Shown here: positions 57,615-64,000 of the stretch, piece after piece
How the letters are laid out: the number at the start of each line of letters is the position of its first letter
Numbering within the stretch: position 1 is the stretch's first letter
NCBI GenBank assembly: GCA_958450865.1
Contig: CAUDNY010000006.1
Coordinates: forward strand, 79,972 to 143,971
DNA: 64,000 nt
Reading direction: 5' to 3'
Source of the DNA: an uncultured Collinsella sp.
GTDB taxonomy: Bacteria; Actinomycetota; Coriobacteriia; Coriobacteriales; Coriobacteriaceae
Position numbers and translations under genes: made by a program
The notes under the pieces: generated by a model
Told to the model about the DNA's origin: nothing
Database searches by the model: none
What the model saw: the letters and a program-made list of their open reading frames with translations, nothing else

Positions 57615-58638
57615 AGTCATAACATTCGGTATTCCCTCGTATAACGCCGCCAAGGACATGGACCATTGCATCACCTCCATCTTGGAGGGGAGCAATTACG
57701 CCACCGATATCGAGATTATCGTAGTGGACGACGGCTCCAAGGACGAGACGGCCGATAAGGCCGACGAGTGGGAGGCACGTTATCCCGGTATCATTCGCGC
57801 GGTGCACCAGGAGAACGGCGGCCACGGTATTGCCGTCCTTTCGGGTCTGCGCGAGGCACAGGGCACCTACTACAAGGTCGTCGACTCGGATGACTGGCTC
57901 GATGCTGCGGCTCTTTCGACTATGCTGTCGATTCTGCGTGGCTTTGAAGAGCGTGACCAGCGCGTTGACCTGTTTATCTCGAACTACGTGTACGAGAAGG
58001 TTTACGAGGGCACGCATACCGCTATTGGCTACAAATTTGCCCTGCCGCGCAAAAAGATCTTTTCCTGGGATCAGATCGGTCATTTCCGCCTGGACCAGAA
58101 CCTACTCATGCACAGCCTGTGCTATCGCACGGATGTGCTGCGCGAGTCCAACCTTCCCATGCCGCCGCACACGTTCTATGTGGACAACATCTACGCCTAC
58201 GTGCCGCTGCCGCGTTGCAAGACCATGTACTACGCCGACATCGACCTCTATCGCTACTTTATCGGTCGCGAGGGCCAGAGTGTCAACGAGGCCACGATGG
58301 TCAAGCGTCTGGACCAGCAGTTCCGTGTGACGCGCATCATGATGGAGTCGTACCACCTGTACAGCGATGTTGAGTCGTCGCGTCTGCGCTCGTACATGAT
58401 GGGCTATTTCACCATGATGATGGCGATCTGCTCGGTGCTCACCAAGCTTTCCGAGGAAGATTGCGCCGACGAGCGCCTAAAGACGCTGTGGAATGATTTG
58501 AAGGCCTACGACGAGCGCATGTATCGTCGTGCCCGCTACGGCGTGGTCGGGTTCTTCACCAATCTGCGCGGACGGGCCGGAGACAAAACCACACTCGGCC
58601 TATACCGTCTTGCCTCAAAGATCTTCAAATTCAACTAG
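57607..58638 (+). CDS. family 2 glycosyltransferase
   Basis: This is a 343-residue GT-A-fold transferase. ITFGIPSYNAAKDMDHCITS, EIIVVDDGSKDETADKADEW (nucleotide-sugar site), GHGIAVLSGLREAQGTYYKV and VDSDDWLDAAAL (the D-x-D metal motif) are seen in order. There is no membrane helix, so it is cytoplasmic or peripheral. The ATG at 57607 lies in the last codons of glf, so translation is coupled. It probably transfers a sugar onto a lipid-linked or wall glycan. The donor, possibly UDP-galactofuranose, is inferred from the neighbour. Confidence 0.85.
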   Translation: MHKVITFGIPSYNAAKDMDHCITSILEGSNYATDIEIIVVDDGSKDETADKADEWEARYPGIIRAVHQENGGHGIAVLSGLREAQGTYYKVVDSDDWLDAAALSTMLSILRGFEERDQRVDLFISNYVYEKVYEGTHTAIGYKFALPRKKIFSWDQIGHFRLDQNLLMHSLCYRTDVLRESNLPMPPHTFYVDNIYAYVPLPRCKTMYYADIDLYRYFIGREGQSVNEATMVKRLDQQFRVTRIMMESYHLYSDVESSRLRSYMMGYFTMMMAICSVLTKLSEEDCADERLKTLWNDLKAYDERMYRRARYGVVGFFTNLRGRAGDKTTLGLYRLASKIFKFN

Positions 58639-58670
58639 CTGCCGAGTAATCGCTGCTGATAGGTTGACTG

Positions 58671-58780
58671 GGCCCCTTGGCCTTTAGTTTGCTACTGCGA
58701 ACAGTCCTGCTCGCACGGAAAGCACATTAAGTGCTTTCCGGCTCGTGCGGAACTTGTATCAAACTAAAGGCCAAGGGGCC
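58671..58780 (+). repeat. long hairpin element, family 2, copy C
   Basis: A perfect 21-bp outer stem joins 58671-58691 with 58760-58780. The 68-base core contains a 10-bp hairpin CGGAAAGCAC / GTGCTTTCCG with loop ATTAA. The core matches the reverse complement of copy D (58902-58968), while the outer arms do not. It begins 32 bases after the glycosyltransferase stop. Confidence 0.8.
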
Positions 58781-58872
58781 TCTGCTATAAGAATCGATTG
58801 TCAGGGTGCCTGAATTTGAAGATCTTAGACGCGCGGTACACAGGGGCCTGGGCTGAAAAGACTTGGTTGGTA
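58781..58872. other. spacer between hairpin copies C and D
   Basis: About 90 bases without a gene or recognisable motif. Confidence 0.5.
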
Positions 58873-58997
58873 GGTTGCCCGGTGGGGCTTGGTTATGTTT
58901 GTCGCGAGTTCCGCACGAGCCGAAGAGCACTTAATGTGCTCTTCGTGCGAGCCAGGACTGTAGAGCAGCAAACATAACCAAGCCCCACCGGGCAACC
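58873..58997 (-). repeat. long hairpin element, family 2, copy D
   Basis: A perfect 29-bp outer stem joins 58873-58901 with 58969-58997. The core contains CGAAGAGCAC / GTGCTCTTCG. Compared with copy C, two base pairs of this hairpin change on both sides, keeping pairing. It is inverted relative to C and ends 12 bases before the stop codon of the minus-strand P1 peptidase. Confidence 0.8.
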
Positions 58998-59009
58998 GGA
59001 CGAGCTAGT

Positions 59010-60011
59010 TTACTTTGCGGCGCCGGGGATGCCGTGGGAGGTTTTGGCGGTTTTGGCTCCGTTTACGATGGCAGTTTCCAGGGCCCTTACGGCGAGCATG
59101 CCCAGCAGGTCTAGGGGAACGGCGGCGCTTGCCTGGGCGCCCAGTTTGCCGCTGGCGAGGGTGTAGATGGTGTCGCCGTCGTTGGTGGTGTGCGTGGGAC
59201 GGATGGCGTGTGCGTAGGCGTCTGCGGCCATCTGGGAGACCTTGGTGGCTTGTGCCTTAGTGAGTTCCACGTTGGTGACGATGCAGCTGATGGTGGTGTT
59301 GGTGCGGTCGAGCGGCATCTGCATGGATCCGGCGGCGGCAAAGGCTGCGAGTTCCGTGTCGACGATCTGGTCGCTATCGGCGGCGGCGCGCATGCCGGCG
59401 ACCCACTCGCCGGTGAAGGGGTCGACAACGTTGCCGCAGGCGTTGACCGAGACCACGGCGCCCACCTTGATGGGGCCGAGTGCCACGGCGGCAGCTCCAA
59501 GGCCGGCCTTCATGCAGGTGGCAGGCCCCATGAGCTTACCCACGGTAGCGCCCGTGCCGGCGCCTACGTTGCCCTGTTCGAGCTTGGTGGGGGTGTGGTC
59601 GAGTGCTTCGCGCACGGCGGCGATGCCGGCCTCAATGTCGGGGCGCACGGTGGGGTTACCAAAGGCAAGGTCGAAGATACAGCTGGAGCACACGATAGGC
59701 ACCTGCGTGGGGCCGACGGGAAGGCCGATGCCGCGGCTCTCAAGCTCGCGAGCGACGCCGCTTGCAGCTTCGAGGCCAAAGGCCGATCCACCCGAAAGGC
59801 AGACGGCGTGGACCTTGTCGACGGTGTTCTCGGGTCGCAGCAGGTCGGTTTCGCGCGATGCTGGAGCACCGCCGCGAACGTCAACGCCGCCGGTGGCGCC
59901 CTCGGGTGCCACGATTACGGTGCAACCGGTGCCGGCCTCCTCGTCCGTATAGTTGCCATAGCAAAAGCCATCGACATCGCAGACGTCAATGGCCTCGAGC
60001 AGTGTATCCAT
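59010..60011 (-). CDS. P1-family peptidase (DmpA-like aminopeptidase)
   Basis: This is a 333-residue N-terminal-nucleophile hydrolase precursor of the DmpA/BapA group. GCTVIVAPEGATGGVDVRGG, VHAVCLSGGSAFGLEAASGV, and the self-cleavage region KLEQGNVGAGTGATVGKLMG are clear. VSVNACGNVVDPFTGEWVAG and TISCIVTNVELTKAQATKVS follow. Members cleave N-terminal residues or beta-amino acids from peptides. No signal peptide. Copy D of the hairpin element follows its stop. Confidence 0.87.
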   Translation of the reverse strand: MDTLLEAIDVCDVDGFCYGNYTDEEAGTGCTVIVAPEGATGGVDVRGGAPASRETDLLRPENTVDKVHAVCLSGGSAFGLEAASGVARELESRGIGLPVGPTQVPIVCSSCIFDLAFGNPTVRPDIEAGIAAVREALDHTPTKLEQGNVGAGTGATVGKLMGPATCMKAGLGAAAVALGPIKVGAVVSVNACGNVVDPFTGEWVAGMRAAADSDQIVDTELAAFAAAGSMQMPLDRTNTTISCIVTNVELTKAQATKVSQMAADAYAHAIRPTHTTNDGDTIYTLASGKLGAQASAAVPLDLLGMLAVRALETAIVNGAKTAKTSHGIPGAAK

Positions 60012-60112
60012 GTTTAACTCCTATCGGTTTTCCGCCGCGCCTTGTGCCCGGTCGGGATCCGTACGGTACGCCAAAATTGTAGGCGCCGGGGGATACCCAG
60101 CGCCAGATGCAA

Positions 60113-60694
60113 TTACGAGAGTTTTTGAATCGCGCGCGCGACGCGGGCGATGGGTAGGCCCACCACGTTATAGAAGTCGCCCGAAATATCGTGCACGAGC
60201 ATGCGTCCTCCTGTGCCCTGAATGCCGTAGGCGCCGGCCTTGTCCATGGGCTCACCCGAGGCGACGTAGTGCTCGATCTGCTCGTCGGTGAGCTCGTAGA
60301 ACGTCACGTCGGTCACATCGACAAAGGACAGGCTTTCGGCGGCATGCGGGGCGGCCGTATCGCCTGCCTTAACGATGCAGACGCCGGTTGCGACCTGGTG
60401 CGTGCGGCCCGAAAGCTCACGGAGCATAGTGCGCGCCTCGTCCTCGGTTGCCGGCTTGCCCAGAATCTTGCCGTCAAAGGTGACGATGGTGTCGGCCGCG
60501 ACCGTCAGCTCATTGGGCTCGGCATACTCGGCAGCAACGGCAGCCGCCTTGGCGCGTGCCAAGCGATCGACAAGCGTGAGCGGGGCCTCGCCATCAAAGG
60601 GCGTTTCGTCGATATCCGCGGGAATCACGCGAATGTTGTAGCCTGCCTCGCGCATCAGCTCTATGCGGCGCGGCGATTGCGAAGCCAAAATCAT
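60113..60694 (-). CDS. maf: Maf-family nucleoside triphosphate pyrophosphatase
   Basis: This is a 193-residue Maf/HAM1-fold protein: MILASQSPRRIELMREAGYN, ADIDETPFDGE, VAADTIVTFDGKILGKP (catalytic Asp region), LRELSGRTHQVATGVCIV and KAGAYGIQGTGG. It hydrolyses non-canonical or methylated nucleoside triphosphates. Its ATG overlaps the stop of the DJ-1 gene (ATGA), so the pair is coupled. Confidence 0.92.
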   Translation of the reverse strand: MILASQSPRRIELMREAGYNIRVIPADIDETPFDGEAPLTLVDRLARAKAAAVAAEYAEPNELTVAADTIVTFDGKILGKPATEDEARTMLRELSGRTHQVATGVCIVKAGDTAAPHAAESLSFVDVTDVTFYELTDEQIEHYVASGEPMDKAGAYGIQGTGGRMLVHDISGDFYNVVGLPIARVARAIQKLS

Positions 60695-61233
60695 AGTTGG
60701 ATGCCCTCGGCGACCTTCTCGACGGCCTTGTCGCCGGCGAGCGTGCGCAGCAGCTCCAATGCAAAGGGGAGTGACTGTGCCATGCCGCTGGCAGTGATGA
60801 TGTTGCCGTCTTGCGTGACCTTCTCGCCGGTATAGGCGCCTTCGGGGAAGCTTTTCTCAAAGCCAGGGAAGCCCGTGGCATGGCGCCCCTCGAGCAGGTC
60901 GAGCTCGCCCAGGATAAACGGGGCGGCGCAGATGGCGGCGACGTGCTTGGTTGCGGCGAACTCGCAGACCACGTCGCAGACGCGCTGATCTGCGCGCAGG
61001 TTGGTGGCACCGGGCAGGCCGCCGGGCAGCACGACGCAGTCGTACTCGTCAAAGTTGATCTCATCAAAGAGCGCATCGCAGGTCACGGGGATCTGCAGCG
61101 AGCTTACGACCTCGCGCGTGGGCATGATCGAGACGAGCGTGGCACGCACGCCGCCGCGACGCATGACATCGACCATGGTCAAGCATTCAATAGTTTCAAA
61201 GCCATCGGCGGCGAGAACGGCTACGCTGGGCAT
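60691..61233 (-). CDS. DJ-1/PfpI family protein
   Basis: This is a 180-residue DJ-1-like protein. VAVLAADGFETIECLTMVD holds the conserved Glu, YDCVVLPGGLPGATNLRAD follows, and VAAICAAPFILGE contains the reactive Cys at the nucleophile elbow. GNIITASGMAQSLPFALELL closes the fold. GAAAGGAACC precedes the ATG at 61233. Family members include deglycases or glyoxalases and redox-stress proteins; here the function is undetermined. It is in operon with maf. Confidence 0.87.
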   Translation of the reverse strand: MPSVAVLAADGFETIECLTMVDVMRRGGVRATLVSIMPTREVVSSLQIPVTCDALFDEINFDEYDCVVLPGGLPGATNLRADQRVCDVVCEFAATKHVAAICAAPFILGELDLLEGRHATGFPGFEKSFPEGAYTGEKVTQDGNIITASGMAQSLPFALELLRTLAGDKAVEKVAEGIQL

Positions 61234-61338
61234 GAGGGTTCCTTTCATAGGCGGCATACAATTAGCCGTCTTATACCCCGAAGACCTCCGATTGCCACGC
61301 TCGATTTCCCAATGATTTTCTGAGCAATGATTAAGCGG

Positions 61339-62652
61339 CTAGTTGCGCCTAAGGTGGACGACGGTCTCGCAGTGGAAGGTTTGTGGGAACAGGTCGACTG
61401 GCGTGATCTTTACGGGGGAGAAGGTGCCTTCTTCGACAAAGCGTTTGAGATCGCGCGCCAGGGTGGCCGGGTCGCAGCTCACGTAGGCGACATCGCGGGC
61501 ACTCGTGCTGGCGATAAGGCCGATCGCCTCGGGGGCGAGGCCTGCGCGCGGCGGGTCGACCACCAAGATGTCGGCATCCTGGTCGGGGAACTCGCGCACC
61601 GCGTCTCCGCCAATGACGTCGACGTTATCAAGCTTGTTGATTTCCAGGTTACGGCGTAGATCGCGCACGGCGGGGCCGTAGGCCTCGACGGCAGCGACAA
61701 AGTCGCAGCGGCGGGCGAGCGGCAGGGTAAAGGTGCCGGCACCGCAGTACAGGTCCACGGCAAGCTCGTCTTCCTGCGGGTCGAGCGCTTCCATGACAAG
61801 ATCGATCAAAATCTCGGCACCCTTGGTGTTGACCTGGAAAAAAGACGGGGCAGACAAGCGCATCTGATCCTCGGCGATATTCTCGGTCCATGAGCCCTCT
61901 CCGGCGAGCATTTCGACCTTGGAGACACGGCGGGCCTTCTTTTCGCCCTTGCTCATCACGCGTACGATGCTCGTAGGATGAGCGGCGTCCGCCAGCACGC
62001 GGGAGACCTGCGAGCGCGGAAAAGAGCCTGTGGGCGTCCAGAGTGCGACCTCGAGTGCCTTGGTGCGGCGCGATGCGCGAATGCCCACGCGTTCGAGCCC
62101 CAAGTCATGGCTGCCGCTTAGATAGTTGAGTGCGCCGACGACCGATTTGATTGCCTTCGGGAAGCGCTTATCGAACAGCGGACACATATCGACGGTCACG
62201 ATTTTGCTGGGGTCGACACCGTGCATGCCAAGGCGCACGCGACCGTTGACGACGGTCGGTTCGAGCTCGATTTTATTGCGGTAGCCCCAGTCGTCCTTGG
62301 TGTGGCAGATGGGCTGTACCAACTCATCTGCCAGCTCAGGAGCGAACTTGCCGATGCGCTCGAGCGTGGAGCGCAGGTTTTGCTCCTTGGCGGCGAGCTG
62401 TACCGTGCGTGAGAGATTGCCCCACGAGCAGCCGCCGCAGATGCCCACGAAGGGGCAGGGAGGCTGAATGCGATTGGGGCTTGGCTCCAGAATCTCGGTG
62501 GTGCGGGCGCGCATGAATGACTTGCCGTCCTGTACGACCTCGGCCTCGACGGTGTCGCCTGCCACGGCACCCTGCACAAAGACGGCCTTGCCGTTGTCGG
62601 CGTGCGCCAGCCCGTCGGCGCCGTAGGTCATCGATTCTATAGTGAGCTTCAT
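61339..62652 (-). CDS. 23S rRNA (uracil-C5)-methyltransferase, RlmD/TrmA family
   Basis: This is a 437-residue SAM-dependent RNA methyltransferase. It has an N-terminal TRAM-like barrel (LTIESMTYGADGLAHADNGK) and the iron-sulfur Cys set in PPCPFVGICGGCSWGN with a later Cys near VDMCPLF. The catalytic domain follows: FFQVNTKGAEILIDLVMEAL, LAVDLYCGAGTFTLPLARRC, ILVVDPPRAGL and VAYVSCDPATLARDL with the nucleophilic Cys. Start at 62652 with GCAGGAA upstream. RlmD, RlmC and TrmA cannot be told apart with certainty by eye. Confidence 0.88.
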   Translation of the reverse strand: MKLTIESMTYGADGLAHADNGKAVFVQGAVAGDTVEAEVVQDGKSFMRARTTEILEPSPNRIQPPCPFVGICGGCSWGNLSRTVQLAAKEQNLRSTLERIGKFAPELADELVQPICHTKDDWGYRNKIELEPTVVNGRVRLGMHGVDPSKIVTVDMCPLFDKRFPKAIKSVVGALNYLSGSHDLGLERVGIRASRRTKALEVALWTPTGSFPRSQVSRVLADAAHPTSIVRVMSKGEKKARRVSKVEMLAGEGSWTENIAEDQMRLSAPSFFQVNTKGAEILIDLVMEALDPQEDELAVDLYCGAGTFTLPLARRCDFVAAVEAYGPAVRDLRRNLEINKLDNVDVIGGDAVREFPDQDADILVVDPPRAGLAPEAIGLIASTSARDVAYVSCDPATLARDLKRFVEEGTFSPVKITPVDLFPQTFHCETVVHLRRN

Positions 62653-62700
62653 ATTCCTGCCTGTCATTCGCGTTGTTGTTCGCACCATGGTAGCAGGGAA

Positions 62701-62742
62701 AAGCGCCCCGCATCCGAGGCTTTCCTCAAATGCGGGGCGCTT
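62701..62742. terminator. bidirectional hairpin between rlmD-like gene and ppk
   Basis: AAGCGCCCCGCAT and ATGCGGGGCGCTT (13 bp) around a 16-nt loop. Confidence 0.75.
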
Positions 62743-62765
62743 CTACAAACTGCTTCTACAAACGA

Positions 62766-64000
62766 CTATTTCGTCTTGCCGGTAATGAGCGTCTTAAGAC
62801 CCAGGCCGATCAGACCCAGGCCCATGCGCACGCGGCCGGGGCGATGGCGCTCGATGGCCTTGGTCTTGCCAGCGGGCTTATCGCGACGGGCGTTCGTCTC
62901 GGGTGCGGGCTTGGTGACCTGCGGATCGGGCTGAGGTGCAGGTGCAGGCTCGGGCTCAATGACGGTCGCCTGGACCTCTTGGACCTTGGGTGCTACTGGC
63001 TGCGGCTCGGCCTCGGAGGCAGGTTCCGCCTCAATGACGGGCTCGGGCGCGGCCTCGGCGTTGCGATAGGCGCGCTCCAGCAGGGCTTCCTGTGAGTTGA
63101 AGGGTTTCTCACCCTCTGCACGCTCCACGGGGACCCAGGTGCCGTCGCTCGTGAGGCTGCGGGCCTTCACGTTGTCGCGCAGCTGCATGCCCATGTACTC
63201 GTGCACCAGGGCGCGGCAGGTGGGGTCGAGCACGGGGAAGGCAATCTCCACGCGGTGCTCGGTGTTGCGCGTCATCATGTCTGCCGAGCTCAGGTAAATC
63301 ATGTCCGAGTCCACGCCGAAAGCATAGACGCGCGCGTGCTCCAAAAAGCGTCCGACGATGGAGCGGACATGCACGTTCTCGGTCTTGCCCGGAACACCGG
63401 GCTTGAGGCACGAGATGCCTCGGATGATCATGTCTACGCGCACGCCGGCACACGATGCCTCGGCGATCTTGTCGATAACCTCGCGGTCGGTCAGCGAGTT
63501 GAGCTTAAAGAACACGCGGGCGGGCTCGCCGGCAAGGGCGCGCTGGATCTCGCGGTCAAGCCCGCGCATGATGAGCGGTTTCAGTCCGACGGGCGCCACA
63601 CCCAGGAAGCGGTAGTCGCCGCGCAGGTTGCCCAGCGACAGGTTGCGGAAGAACAGGTTGGCGTCCTCGCCGATGCCGGGATGGGCTGTCATGAGCATAA
63701 AGTCGCTGTAGAGTTTGGCCGTCTTCTCGTTAAAGTTGCCGGTGCCCAAAAGCGTCAGACGGGTAAGCGCCATGCCCTCGCGATAGGTGAGCTGGCAGAT
63801 CTTTGAGTGGCATTTAAAGCCCTCGGAACCATAGATGACGGTGCAGCCGGCCTCTTCCAGGCGCTCGGCCCACTCGATGTTGTTCTGCTCGTCAAAGCGG
63901 GCACGAAGTTCCATGAGCACCGTGACCTCTTTGCCGTTCTCGGCAGCATCGATCAGCGACTCGCACAGGCGGCTCTGCTTGGCCACGCGGTAGAGCGTGA
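62766..64000 (-). CDS. ppk1: polyphosphate kinase 1, C-terminal part (5' end outside window)
   Basis: The frame is open to the window edge, reading TLYRVAKQSRLCESLIDAAE at the start, which is the beginning of the Ppk1 C1 domain. TVLMELRARFDEQNNIEW, GFKCHSKICQLTYREG (catalytic His) and LGTGNFNEKTAKLYSDFML follow. Domain C2 shows VRVDMIIRGISCLKPGVPG, MIYLSSADMMTRNTEHRVE and FPVLDPTCRALVHEYMG. It makes polyphosphate from ATP. After the conserved end there is an unusual about 100-residue Ala/Pro/Glu-rich tail with a basic C-terminus (GLIGLGLKTLITGKTK), which is not part of the standard enzyme. Confidence 0.92.
   Translation of the reverse strand, partial: TLYRVAKQSRLCESLIDAAENGKEVTVLMELRARFDEQNNIEWAERLEEAGCTVIYGSEGFKCHSKICQLTYREGMALTRLTLLGTGNFNEKTAKLYSDFMLMTAHPGIGEDANLFFRNLSLGNLRGDYRFLGVAPVGLKPLIMRGLDREIQRALAGEPARVFFKLNSLTDREVIDKIAEASCAGVRVDMIIRGISCLKPGVPGKTENVHVRSIVGRFLEHARVYAFGVDSDMIYLSSADMMTRNTEHRVEIAFPVLDPTCRALVHEYMGMQLRDNVKARSLTSDGTWVPVERAEGEKPFNSQEALLERAYRNAEAAPEPVIEAEPASEAEPQPVAPKVQEVQATVIEPEPAPAPQPDPQVTKPAPETNARRDKPAGKTKAIERHRPGRVRMGLGLIGLGLKTLITGKTK

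Noticed and set aside
1..64000. tRNA, rRNA or CRISPR
   Set aside because: I looked for T-loop motifs, long rRNA-like conserved stretches and regularly spaced direct repeats and found none convincing.

Overview
The window looks like chromosome of a gut actinobacterium of class Coriobacteriia, most likely Collinsella. The support is high-GC coding DNA with strong AGGAGG-type ribosome sites, an anaerobic lactate/acetate metabolism (lactate dehydrogenase, two acetate kinases, phosphotransacetylase), a diaminopimelate/lysine block, a D-aspartate-ligase-type cell-wall gene pair, and family-level resemblance of many products. I ran no database search. I saw no rRNA, tRNA or CRISPR array.

Layout. 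1-8.6 kb: a plus-strand catabolic operon. It holds the end of a GntR/UTRA regulator, a YfcC/DcuC-type carrier, an amidohydrolase, FrlC-, FrlB- and FrlD-like enzymes, a second FrlD-like kinase, a second amidohydrolase and a YjbQ protein. I read it as uptake and breakdown of glycated (Amadori) amines. 8.6-9.9 kb: debris, namely an IS3 transposase tail and a broken FGGY kinase. 10-24.2 kb: mostly housekeeping genes (TatD, TcdA, SdpR/SdpI, EttA, NadE, aminotransferase, L-lactate dehydrogenase, NdpA-like protein) with two unknown surface or low-complexity proteins. 24.4-29.8 kb: diaminopimelate/lysine synthesis on the minus strand (a continuous lysA-dapA reading frame, dapB, dapH) behind a lysine riboswitch, with a divergent M20 deacylase. 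29.8-34.7 kb: small membrane and secreted proteins, an HTH plus Ser/Thr kinase pair, a coiled-coil wall hydrolase and a MOSC protein. 34.9-37 kb: D-aspartate ligase and aspartate racemase. 37.1-40.7 kb: an ECF transporter whose leader encodes a peptide with three tandem Trp codons followed by a terminator. 40.8-48.4 kb: an LPXTG-anchored C69 dipeptidase, a lipid kinase with a 30-residue membrane protein, RNase D, a YugP protease, exonuclease VII and a HIT protein. 48.4-50.6 kb: a lower-GC LysR plus MFS pair. 50.7-56.2 kb: tandem acetate kinases, an IS110 element and pta. 56.4-58.6 kb: UDP-galactopyranose mutase and a glycosyltransferase. 59-64 kb: P1 peptidase, Maf, DJ-1, an rRNA uracil methyltransferase and the end of polyphosphate kinase.

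The most unusual non-coding content is two families of long hairpin elements (copies at 24309 and 39752; copies at 58671 and 58873). Within each family the core is conserved, while the outer arms differ completely between copies yet remain perfectly self-complementary. Each copy lies just 3' of a gene and in the same orientation relative to it. The other main leads are the Trp-codon attenuator, the LysA-DapA fusion under a lysine riboswitch, the extended Amadori operon, and an IS110 transposase carrying a C-terminal HTH inside a 28-bp inverted repeat.
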